A DNA stretch of 64,000 nt, taken from NCBI RefSeq assembly GCF_002575655.3, contig NC_053040.3, forward strand, positions 224,020,628 through 224,084,627. Direction: 5' to 3'. Below the pieces are notes generated by a model. That model did not search any database. It was not told the origin of the DNA and worked only from the letters and a program-made list of their open reading frames with translations. The position numbers and the translations under genes are program-made. The DNA is from Aegilops tauschii subsp. strangulata (taxonomy: Eukaryota > Streptophyta > Magnoliopsida > Poales > Poaceae). This document shows positions 24,036 through 34,894 of this stretch, piece after piece (positions within the stretch are counted from its first letter, which is position 1; each line of letters begins with the position of its first letter).

Positions 24036-27000
24036 TGTGGCACCCCGGCTCAGAGAAACTGGAACGCCCCGTATTCCAGCCCAGAGATCGAGGAGAAGTC
24101 TTCTGGAATACGGCACTGCTTAGCATAGAAAAAATCAGCTCTTTATTACAATCTATATGGGTACAAGGGGGTTACATCGGCACGGCGACACTACGCCTGC
24201 CACGGTTGCTCTATGCAAGCAGCAGAACAACATGAGGCAGCGGAATGACTACTGGCAGTGGAACAGCGATGGCGGTGGTGAACTCCACTCCGCAGGTACT
24301 CTGGCTGGAACGCTTATCCTAGCTCACAAACAAGGGATCCACGGCAAACAAGCAATCAAATCCAGCATGACCTGCAAACTGGCATGACATGCCAGGTCAG
24401 TACATTGAATGTACTTGCAAGCTCACATCAACCAAAGTAATCTAGACAGACAACAGCATGGCAATTACAGGTTAACAAGGATTAACATGATATTATCAGA
24501 TCAATCATAACATGAACAAGATGATACAGCTAGAACAATACGAGCATGGCATAAACATATGAACATGATAATACTAACATGCAACATGATGACGCTATCA
24601 TGCACCAACTTACTCTGCTCGGGTTACATCGTAACCATCACCTGCACAAACTTACCATCACGGACATCACACGATCATCTCAGGATCCAATCAAGCTTGG
24701 TATTAACAATACCATAGTAATCATTCATGACCACAAGGAGCTTGACCTTTACCCTTGACTCTCGCATAACACCACAAATCTCCAACAACTCGGTATCCTC
24801 GATACCACAGTGATCCTCTCACGATCACATAAATATCAACCAACTTCTTTCATCATCGAACCGGGGTTGTTATTAAGCAAATTATTATTATTACTGTTGA
24901 CCCATAGTGTGACCGACTACGAACTAGGCCCTTATCCGCGGGCGCGGCTATCGATAGATTAAACACACACTCTGTAGAGGTTAGCACACCGTACCCACAC
25001 CACGGAACCCATGGCCTCGCACTCCCATTCGGGTGGACCAATGACGTTCCGACAAAACTGATCTACTGCCATGACACTCTCCCAGCCACTCCGGCCAACT
25101 CCCCTTTGGGCAAAGTCCTGGGTGGCCCCGTGCCTACCAAAGGCACCAACGGCCACCGTCGTGGCAAAACGGTCCCAAACGGGGACAAGGATCCATACTC
25201 AACAACGGGCACACAAGGCTTATGCCATCCTACCTGATCAGGGTAGCGCCCACGCATAACCTTCCCTCGTTGGAGGCACCGACGAGAGGCATGAAAATAG
25301 AACCAGCTAGGACCTCCCATAAAGGTAAGCGTGGTTGCACTGGTCAGCTCGATATGGTGGCACCATGACTCAGCCAACAGTTGTTCAAGTTCAATTAAAT
25401 CCGGTTAAACTTGAATGCAATATGCTGAGTCATGATAAAATAACATGATGCAATTACAATGCATGAGCATGATATCAACATAAACATGGGGGTGCAACAT
25501 AACTACCAACCATATCAACAATGAATCATATCCAACTGAGCATGGCATAATGACAAGCATGAATATCACAAGTATAACACTACTCATAGATTAACATGAC
25601 CACTAGCACCAACAATGAACATCATGCAAGAACATAACGATAAAACTACCATGCAAACTTTTAATCAACTGGATGCAAAGGAACTTGCATAACAACGGTA
25701 CTCGGAACAGACGATAGTCCTGCACCGAAGACCATCACCAACATCCACATGTACTACTATCAAGCATGACATATTAAAGTAATACTAGTTGGTAGAACAT
25801 AATAACAAACTGCAAGAAAACATGGCATGACGGTAATCACCGATCCATAAGCATAACCGAAAAAATGACAGCAGTAGCAAAACAAACAGACAGTTATTAA
25901 AGATTCAAGTTGAAAACCAATGGTACTGCATGGCTATCATGCAAATGGTGGTTGTGGCTTGCCTGGGGTTGGAGAATACTCCGGAAAGAAGTGCGAAAAG
26001 CTCGTGGAAAGATTCACCGGAAAAGATTCTCTCTCAAAGGGGGCTGATTTGAGGCAAGGGAAAAATGGTCATTTCCATAATGTTAAAACATAATGAAAAT
26101 GGTCCAACGGAACGGGCCCGATGAGACGAATAAGTGAGCGTTGGTTTCACCTCAATCGGAGTTACGGTTGCGGAGTTATGAGGTGTAGAAGATCAGGGAC
26201 TGTTCTGCAAAAATAATATTCACAGCCGGGTCCCTGAGTGGATAAGACAGATGCGCAAGATATGCTTTCTGACTAAGAAAACATATTGAAGTCTGAAACT
26301 GAGGGAAAATACGCTTTCAGGAGAAGAAATCGTAACAGACGGGATTACGTTTTCGGGGGAATGAAAACGTACTCTGGGATTTTCCATGTCCACTTAAGTG
26401 ACGTGGCAGGTCGGGGCCGAGCGCTGGGTCGCTTACAGGTGGGGCCCGCCGTTGACTCCCTCTCTCCTCCTCACCTCGTCTTCCTCCTCCCGCGCCTGGA
26501 CGAACAGGAGTGAGGCAGAGGCGCTGCCGGCGACGGCCCCGGCGACTCTGGCCGTCTCCGACCGAGATGAGAGCACCGGTGAGCTCAGGACGGGTCGCCG
26601 CTTCCATCCAGAGGGGAGGCGCACGCTGGGGAGAGCTAGGGCAGCTGCATCCCGCGGCAACAGAGGGACGGGGAGGCAGAGACCGAACGAGGTGGCGGCG
26701 GCCTGAGGCACTCCGGCGAGAAGCAGAGAGGGCGGGGAGGGTCGTCGGAGTGAGGGGCTTCCAGTGGGTGTAGCTATGAGGAGAGGGAGGGCTCGGCTCG
26801 CTCCAATTTAGGAGGAGTCCAGAGGCGGCCATGGCTGCGATGGAGGTCAGAGAGGGGCTCTGGTGCTCGGGCAAGTAACCAGGCAGGACCAGAGGAGGGT
26901 GGGGAGGCTGGTGATGAGGAGAGGAGGGGCTCGGGGTGGCTATATATAGCCGAGCGGAGAGGGGGGTGAGGTGGCACGCGCGTGGCTATGTGTCCGTGCT

Positions 27001-28654
27001 CCGGCGACGGGCACGCGCGGCCAAGGGTCATGGGGAGGGGTGGCAAGGAGACGAGGAAGGACGCGCACGAGTGCCAGAGCTCACGGAGACGAGGCAGAGC
27101 TCGGGGACAAGGGAAGGAAGAAGCCAACAGAGGAGAAGATGATGGTCGGCTAAAGCGCGCCCATGGACACGCGGCGACGAGCGCCATTAAAGCTCTGTCG
27201 GAGGGGAGAGGAGTCCAAGGGGACGGCGACGACGCGGGGAACACGCTGGACATGCACGGGCGAGCGAACACGACGACCACGAGCCGTGCCCGAGCAAAAC
27301 GATGCTCTGGACACGCTCAGAGCATGCCAAAACGGTGGTCACCACTGTGACCGGCAAGGAGGTGACACAAGAGGCTTCCGCGAGTTGTCTAGTGATGAGT
27401 CCCTGCATCATATAAGCTGAGGGAGGTGATGGGTCGACAGAAGAAGCTCTGCAGCTGAGTTAGTCTTCGATTAAAGTTTGTTGCATCAAACTTTATCAAG
27501 CCACCATGCTCAACAGAGAACTGATTGGGTGAAATGGTGTTGTCTGGGACGATAGACCAAGGAAAGACAAGAGTCTTGGGGGTTTTGGAGGCAAATAGAT
27601 CAAAGCTTAATATAGTTGCTTTGCAACTGACCAAAAGGGTCCAGAATCAAGATCATGATGATGCTCTCACATGGGCTATCCACTTGAGCTCAATTTGGGC
27701 AAGGCTGAGCTATTTGGTCAAATGAAGATGCTGCAAAAGGTTTCATACCAATTGGATAAACCAAAATGGTATTTGCTTCACAAGCATTTCTACTGACAAG
27801 AAACTTGCAAAAATTCTAGAGTAATAATGGATAGATTAAATATGTCCAAATTGGGTGGAGATAGGTTATATAGGTAGGAGAAGTCCTAGGAAAATTTTCA
27901 GACATAATGGAGCAAGATAAAATATACTTGCTTCATTAACTGAAAATTTGGACAGAACCAAAGAATTGATGCTCAGCTCACATGGATGCATTGCATGATC
28001 TCAAATCTTGAGGAGGGCTTTGATTTGATAAAATGAAAGACCATGCAAAAATTCAACTCAATTGGATTAACCTAGCTAGTACTTCCTTCACAACCAATTC
28101 CCTCAGACAGGAACTTTGAAAAATTGCTTAGGAATATTTACTAGGCAAATTAAGTTGAATTTTGTCATGAGGCAATTATTTGGACATGAAAAGGTTTCCA
28201 AGAAGTTTGGGGTCCATTGGGCAAAGATAAATGGCACTTGCTTCACAATCTGCCATTTAGGACAGAATAGGAAAGTAATTAATTGAGCATGATGGGAAAC
28301 ATGACCAATGAAATATTTTGCCATATTTGAGAAAGATATGACCCAAACAATTTATGAGAATTATTTGGGAATTTTAGGAGTGATGGAAATATAGGTTGCT
28401 TCACAACCTAGGGAAACAGGGTTATTCCTTTAATTGAAAAAGGAATATTCCCTAGCCAAAAGAATATAGGGGTTGGGCTAGGATGAAAATGGCAAGGTCT
28501 AGGGAAGGGTTTGAGGATGACAAACCACTCTGGAAATACAGAAGAGGGCGTCTTCTTCAGTTTCCAGACCACAAAGCCACGGAAAAAGAAAACTCAATCA
28601 AAAATCTCAGAAAAACAAAAGAAAAAGGAAAGGCCAAAAAATCAGGCTGTGACA
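24036..28654 (-). repeat. Element B 5' LTR (4.6 kb)
   Basis: It starts at TGTGGCACCC (24036) and ends at GGCTGTGACA (28654). The minus-strand TATA-like palindrome GGCTATATATAGCC is at 26938-26951. A GC-rich leader of about 430 bp runs below it on the minus strand. Near 24931-24957 lies a block reading TATCGATAGCCGCGCCCGCG on the minus strand that is shared, with changes, with the LTR of element I at about 62753-62775. No coding gene is supported. Confidence 0.9.
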
Positions 28655-28810
28655 CCAAGCAAGCAAACATATAAGTAGCAAATAAGCAGCAAAAGACGCA
28701 AAAAGAAGCAAAGCTCTCTCTCTCTCTCGAAGCCTATGATCTATGCACTTTCTCCCCCTTTGGCAACAAGTTACCAAAAAGCTTGAAAATGCATAGTGCT
28801 ATGCGGCTCT
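28655..28810 (-). other. Element D PPT-like unit after ORF3
   Basis: The minus strand has AAGGGGGAGA at 28751-28760, preceded by GTTGCCAAAG. This is a Sirevirus-type PPT unit. A (CT)n tract lies at about 28711-28728. B inserted at 28654/28655, between this unit and the lost 3' LTR. Confidence 0.65.
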
Positions 28811-30890
28811 CTAAGCTTGATCTTCGGGAGCGCCGGAGTGCGAAGGCGGTGAGGAGAGTAGTCCTGCAACAAATGCATCTGAAGAGGTTCTAGGAGCTGG
28901 TGGAGTTGCAATTGGAGGGGCAACTGAAGCTGTGGCTGCAGAAGCTGAAGTTGTAGCTCTAGTGTATGTCACTGGCACTACTGTGGACCTCTTTCTTTTG
29001 GGCACCCTTTGATAAGCATCAGTGGTGGTCTTATCACTCCTATCCTCAAGCTCTTCTTGAATCTTCTCCACTGAACTCTGAATCTCAGTCACTTTGACAT
29101 CCAAGTCATGAAGCTTTGTCTCAAAAATCCTTTCAAGACTCTTTTGATTCTGAGTCAGGTTGGCCAAACCTTTCTCAATCCTCAAAGTAGCCTGAATGAT
29201 ATAGCAGAGTTGATCTTGTTTAGACTTGAGAAAAACTTGGGATGCCTCTTCAACACTTGGCATCTTGGATGCCTTCTCTGCTTTTGCTTTTTCTCTCTTC
29301 TCCTAAGCCTCTACTGATGTAGGATCTGTAGCATCCATGACAACTGTGTTGTCCTCAATATTAGGCCTCAAGGGAAGGTGCTCTTTATCCAAGAGATACG
29401 TGCCTTTGCCCATCTTGGAGTTGATAAGCATCTGAATGTGTGGAGCATACCCACATGATCTCTTTTGGTCTGCTGCAGTTCTCTTGATGGTTTCAACTAT
29501 CAAGCTCATCACCATGAATTTCTGTGGCACATCAAACAATTGAAGAAAGTTGATGGAGTGGCCTCTGATCATCCTGTGATCTCCTGATTTGGGCAACAAG
29601 GTGTGCCTCAAAGTGGTGTTTATGGTGGCCAGTCCAGACAACAAATAGTACACTGAGCCTAGCTTGTGTGTTTCCAAGGCCTTGTCAGGTATCTCCTTGT
29701 ACATGTTAGCCATGGAGTTTTGATCTTTCTTGCGCTTTGCATAGACATCAATGTCATCCTCATGCTCTTCAGGGACATTGATAAGCTTGGCCCACTCAGC
29801 AACAGTTGACTGGTACCTTGTACCCTCAGACATCCAAACAATTCTTCCATCTGGGTAGAAGTGAGCTGTTGAATAGAACTGCATGATAAGCTCATCATTC
29901 CACTTGGTCAATTTCTGACCCACAAAGGTGTCAACTTCAATGAGTCTGAAGCTCTCGTGCACTCCAGGGAAGTGGTCTTCATTTTCATTAGTGTATTCCC
30001 AGTCTATCCACTTCATGTCACACACAATAGGCTTCTTATCCAAAAGAATTGTCTCATAGAAGTCCTGTTGTTCCTTAGTGTGAAATCTGTAGTCCACAAC
30101 AGTTCTTCTCCTTGCAGCATAGGGGTCTGATTGTCTCCACAATCCGAGACTTGCATCCTTTCTCTCCTTCATGTTTTCAGCCACTCGATGATTATCATCA
30201 TGATGAGGGATCTTTGGCTTCAACTTTCTGAGCACTTGGGCTTCATCTTCTTCTTCCATTTCAGGCACTAGGGCCTTGTTCTTTTCTGCAGCAGGTATGT
30301 TTCTGGTGCTTCTCTTTGGTGCAGTCTTAGGGGCTTGAGCAGTTGTTTTGGGGGCAGTCTTGGGCTTTGATGGAGCAGCCCCAGACTTGATGGCATCCCC
30401 ATCAGCTTCTGAGCTTTGGGTGCTGGTGCAACATCCTCTTCTTCATCTTCCTCATCTGAAGAGTGCTTCTCAAATTCAGCCATGGGATCAACACGCTTGC
30501 ACCATCTCCCTTCTTCCTTTCCTTCTTTTTCTTGCCCTCACCAGTACCCTCTTCAACAGTTGATTTGGAGGCTTCAAGAGTTGAGGCTCTGGCCTTAGAC
30601 ATGGGCACTCTCTTGGCAGGAGCTTTCTTGTGCAAACCAGGCTTGGTTGAAGCTACAGTGCCAAATTCTTTCTTGACAACTTTCTTCTTTGAGCTGACCT
30701 CCTCCTCAACAGCAACATAATCTTCATTCTCAGAATCTGAGTTTCTCTTTCTCCTTGCCCTGGTAGCTACTTTGGGCAAGTTGCTTGGGGTGCTTCTGCT
30801 ACCCTCATCATAGCTTCCAGAGGGACTAGTGCCCTCACTCATGTTAACTTGCTCCTCACACTTGTTCTGGCTATCACTTTGATCTGACAT
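28811..30890 (-). pseudogene. Element D ORF3
   Basis: The likely start is the ATG at 30890 (MSDQSDSQ). The N-terminal 200 residues are low complexity and rich in lysine, serine, glutamate and proline, with two frameshifts near 30480 and 30400. From about 30230 to 29330 it has a compact domain with many tryptophans and tyrosines (KWNDELIMQFYST; WMSEGTRYQ) that corresponds to the same domain in the third ORF of C (WNEELILQFYAT). A stop at 29303-29305 interrupts an otherwise continuous frame. The C-terminal part is a coiled-coil-like helix followed by an alanine- and proline-rich tail. Function unknown; it is probably the Sirevirus accessory protein with the 'putative plant transposon' domain. 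Confidence 0.75.
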
Positions 30891-32408
30891 AGCTGACACT
30901 ACAAACTGAAAGCTGGCCCTATGAATAGATGTAGTTGAGATAGAGTGGATGAACATCATAAAGTGCAGAGATTTTGCAAAACAATTGAGTCAAACCTTAG
31001 TTTTAGTTTTCTACAAAAAGCATTTCGGATCTACCGATTTGTTAAACTCGGTGATACTGAAGCAATATTAGAGTCTAAACTAGTGGAATCGGTCAGATCG
31101 AGACACAGTTTGGTGACTCCGACATTGCTAGGGTTCCACTGAGAGTTAAACTCGGCCACACCGATTCATAAGTTTCGGTCAGACCAAAAATTACAAGTGC
31201 AATGGCCTAGGCCAAATCGGTGAGACCGATTTCTACAACTCGGTCGGTCCGAGATGAGTTCGACGGAAACCTAACCCTAAATTTTTGAATCAAAACTAAT
31301 CTAAATGAAGTTTTTGCTGGATAGAGTAATCTCATACGTGGTAAGAATCATGGCATTGACCTAAGTGCAGGAATCAGAGGTAAATATTGCACATAGGGGT
31401 CGAGTCATAGCCTAACTCGGCGGTGAACTCGCTACGGCGGCTGAGATTCCCGTTGACAGCGGCACAAACCAGTGGCAGGAGGTCGCTGGCGATGAGGGGA
31501 TGATCTGGAGACTCGAGTCGGCAGAGCAGGATACACGCGGGCGAAGGGTTTTGGAGGAATTTCCAAAATTTGACCTGTGGGTATATATATCATGACCCTG
31601 TCAGTGTGACCGAGTGGAATGACCCGGTGGCACCGAGATGCAAAATCGCAAGCGGTTACTGCAACTCGGTGTGACCGAACTATTCAAATCGGTTGCACCG
31701 AGATTGAAAACCTAGATCAACTCAATGAACTCGGTATGACCGAAAGGAATGAATCGGTCAGACCGAAATACACAAAGAGGTTTTGGAAGTTTAAGTCTAT
31801 GACGAATCGGTGGCTCCGAGTGCTCCTTACCCAGAGGGTTCGAATCTGACTTGATCAAACTTGGTGATGTATCATGAATAGAGTTTTAGACGAGAAAAGT
31901 ATAGATAGCTAGAGGAAGTTCTTAGGCATTCTTATCCATCCATTTGGCAAAAGAAAAAGAGCCAAACAATCAAAGAAACAAATGGATGTCCTCGAATGGG
32001 AAAAATATGCAATCAACATGCTCACACAATAAGATGACAAATGAAATATGTGGCAAAGCATGCACAAACACTCTAGCATCTATCAAGTAATTGGCGATGA
32101 CTGGGTCATCTATATATGAGTATATTGACTGAGGAGTCAAATGAGAACATTTGATCGTAAGTCATACTCATCGTTTAAGCACAAGTGGGGTCACCACTTT
32201 TACATAAAGCATCATTGTGTTCACACCATTAGAGTTACTTTAGCTCAATTTTTGAGTAAAGCTTCCCCTAGATTTGATATCCCCCTTAAGAGGGATGAAC
32301 TAACCTTGGGTTTTATTGATGATGACTTCATGTAGATGTTGAAGATGTGGATGCTCAATGTTGATATAGATTGTTTGGAGCAATCCGTTGGAGTGAGTTG
32401 CACTTTCA
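30891..32408 (-). promoter_or_regulatory. Element D: LTR-like second promoter region before ORF3
   Basis: The minus strand has a TATA-like box at 31582-31590 about 690 bp before ORF3. Upstream of it (31596-31822) lie about seven short imperfect palindromes of the form CGGTnnnACCG, and downstream (31020-31255) about six more. The true LTR of D carries the same motif about eleven times upstream of its own TATA box. Both regions end in AGTTGCACTTTCA, 818 bases (32408) and 830 bases (36531) from their TATA boxes. The region therefore looks like a diverged U3 serving as an internal promoter. Confidence 0.5.
31020..31822. repeat. CGGTnnnACCG palindrome clusters around the internal TATA box of D
   Basis: Copies such as ATCGGTGAGACCGAT (about 31216), ACTCGGTGTGACCGAA (31664), ATCGGTTGCACCGAG (31689) and ATCGGTCAGACCGAA (31753) are spread over 800 bp. 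Spacing is irregular, so this is not a tandem repeat. Confidence 0.8.
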
Positions 32409-32639
32409 ATACCTACATGGGTTAGTCCCACAAGGAACAAACAAGGATATCCATAGACATAGAGTGAAGTACATACAGGATGATGTCCATGAAAACATTA
32501 GGTTACCTTGTCCCTTGTCTTACCAACAAGAGGGTTTGTGACTCCATGAACTAGTGAAAGATGTGGAAGTTGATTGCACTTGTCATTGCCAAAATAAATA
32601 TGAGTGAAGTATGTTGGTGGAGTCACCCTCAAGAACTCT
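32409..32639 (-). other. Element D post-gag spacer
   Basis: This is non-coding sequence directly after the gag stop. In C and E the protease frame begins at or shortly after this point. In D no protease or pol follows. Confidence 0.55.
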
Positions 32640-34810
32640 CTAGTTCTTCTTCTTCGGGATCCACATCAACTTGATGGGAATCCTTGGAGTTGTAGTCGTA
32701 CTTGATGAAGTAGAACTTGATGTAGTCATGGGAACCCACTTGACCAAGGCCTTAGGAGCTTCTTAAAATGCATCAATCTCCTCTTGAAGCTTGTCCTTGC
32801 CTATTTGCTTGTGGTCTTGTGGTGGAAGATCATCTTGAGCTTGTGTCCCTTGAAGGAAGTAGGATCATACTTCTCCTATTGAGGAACAAACTTCGTCTTG
32901 GGGTATTGATCTTCTTCCCACTCAACTCCATTGGTATTGAACTTTCGTTCAAAATCAACACCTTGATTCTTCCGGTGCCTTCCTTGCTTGCATACAATTT
33001 CCTCAATTGCGTACTTCCGGCAAGGCTCTTGTAAACACCTTTCTCTATAATTCCCTTCAATAAGCTATTTTCTTGCTCAAGTGTAACTTGGCTAAGAGAA
33101 TCATTAGTGGAATCAAGAGAACTACTAGAAGCAACAATATTGGATTTAGCATGATTATTGTCACTACTAGAAGAAGAATCTTTCTTACTCTTGTTGCTAG
33201 TTTTTACTTGTGGCATGTAAGTAGACAAGAGTAAACGCTTGGCAATGTAAGAAGAACTTTTCTTACGAAGATCATCATTGATTGCTTTTAAGAACCCATG
33301 CTCTTGCTCTAGGTTGAGCTTTTCAGAGTGTAGCTTCTCATGACTCTTTAAAAGCTCTCGATGATCTTCTAAGGTAGTTTCATGAGCTAACTTAAGAGTG
33401 TTTAGTTATTTAGTTAGACGCTCAATCTCCTTCTTATCATCATCATTCGTTTTATCTTGATTAGCATGATTAATAGCAAGTTCATCATAGTTTTCATCAC
33501 TAGAGTTGTCAACAAGTAAATCATCATCACTTAGCAAATCGTCTTCATCACTATTGAAATCAACATACTCGAGGTGTGATACCTTTGGGCCTTTAGCCAT
33601 GAAGCATCTTCCAATTCCTTCATTTGGTGAATCAAAAATGCCATAGGAGTTGGTTGACACAAGGGCTAGACCGGCAACACCTTCATCTTGAGTGTATTCA
33701 GAGTCGGAGTGATAACTTCTCTCGGAGTGGTTGTCGGAGTCGGAACCGGATACCCATTCACCAACATGAGCTTGATGTCTTCGTTTTGTATAGCTCCTTG
33801 ATGACTTGTCCTTCCTTTTCGAATCCTTGCTTCCGCGAGAGGTTCTCCGTTCATAACGATCATCTCTACTCCTTCTCTCCCTTGGAGGTGATTCCTCTCT
33901 TTTGCTTCTCCTTTTAGGTGAGTCTTCTCTTCTTTTGTAGGGAGCCGTACACTCATTGGAGTAGTGTCCGGGTCTTCCACAATTGTAGCAATTACACTCA
34001 CGACTAGACGATCTTTTATCATTGTAGGACCTTGACTTGGAATTTCTTTCTTTGCTTCTACTCTTGTAGAATTTGTTGAAGTTCTTCACCATTAAGCTCA
34101 ATTCCTCATCGAAGGCTTGTTTCTCACTTGATGATGTAGGAGCATCACATGAGGCTTTGTAAGCACCACTAGACTTGTTGTGAAGCTCTTCTTTATCCTT
34201 GAGTGACATCTCATGAGCAACAATTCTACCACTGACTTCCGTTGGCTTGAGATCTTTGTAATTGGGCATCATTTGGAACAATGTGCACACGGTATCATAT
34301 TTTCCATCCAAGGCTCTTAGGATCTTCTTGATGATGAATCTAGCGGTCATCTCTTCACTTCCTAAGCCGGCAATCTCATTTGTGATGAGAGCAAGTGTAG
34401 AGTACATTTCAGCGACACCTTCACCATCCTTCATTTTGAACTTGTTAAGTTGACTTTGAAGCACATCCAATTTGGATTCCTTGACGGAGTCGGTACCTTC
34501 GTGCATATCAATCAAAGTATCCCAAATTTCCTTTGAATTCTCGAGACGGCTGATTTTGTTGAATTCTTCGGGGCATAATCCGTTGCAGAGGATATCGCAA
34601 GCCTGAGCATTGTATTGCAACATCTTCATTTCTTCTGCGGTCGCTTCACGATTTGGTTCTCTCCCATCGAAGAATTCACCTTGCAAGCCAATACACACAA
34701 TAGCCCAAACGGCGGGGTCATGTCTTTTTCATCTTACGCTTCCAACTAGCAAAATTATTACCATCAATGTAAGGACCTCTACGGTGGTAATTTCCCTCGC
34801 TAGACGCCAT
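32640..34810 (-). pseudogene. Element D gag
   Basis: The probable start is the ATG at 34810 (MASSEGNY), 71 bases from the PBS. A frameshift near 34720 breaks the N-terminus. From 34698 the frame is open for 430 residues: a helical Copia gag core, then a CCHC zinc knuckle CYNCGRPGHYSNEC near 33995-33955, then an arginine- and serine-rich basic region (33950-33760) and an acidic section. A TAA at 33406-33408 interrupts it. The frame resumes with a coiled-coil-like stretch down to about 33030, where another frameshift occurs. The region ends at 32640 with WIPKKKN and a stop, the same ending as gag of C. Confidence 0.8.
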
Positions 34811-34880
34811 ACTCTCCTAGGTTGTGAAACCAAGGCTATGATCACCAAAGCTACGGAAATCAAGGCAAATGGAGACCAAA

Positions 34881-34892
34881 GCTCTGATACCA
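34881..34892 (-). other. Element D primer-binding site
   Basis: TGGTATCAGAGC on the minus strand, two bases after the LTR, matches the initiator-Met tRNA 3' end. Confidence 0.92.
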
Positions 34893-34894
34893 CT

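Larger units (their letters stand above)
4404..28654 (-). mobile_element. Element B: long-LTR, non-coding retrotransposon (LARD, Sukkula-like)
   Basis: The complete 5' LTR is 24036-28654 (4619 bp). The matching 3' LTR is visible as 4404-6507 and continues left beyond A. A purine-rich PPT borders the 3' LTR and a tRNA-Met-type PBS borders the 5' LTR, which sets the minus orientation. Removing C leaves about 3.06 kb of interior with no coding frame. Very long LTRs and a short non-coding interior match large retrotransposon derivatives such as barley Sukkula. B would depend on enzymes from another element. It is inserted in the 3' end of D. Confidence 0.85.

Noticed and set aside
26317..26874. 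An open frame of about 185 codons in B's LTR, also open in the other LTR copy (4379-4900)
   Set aside because: It lies in a GC-rich leader where stops are rare. Comparison of the two copies shows about a dozen amino-acid changes in about 105 residues, nearly all nucleotide changes being non-synonymous, so there is no sign of selection on protein.
32396..32408. LTR boundary of a separate nested element
   Set aside because: The terminal word matches D's LTR, but no polypurine tract, PBS or second LTR edge is present, so a complete LTR cannot be claimed.
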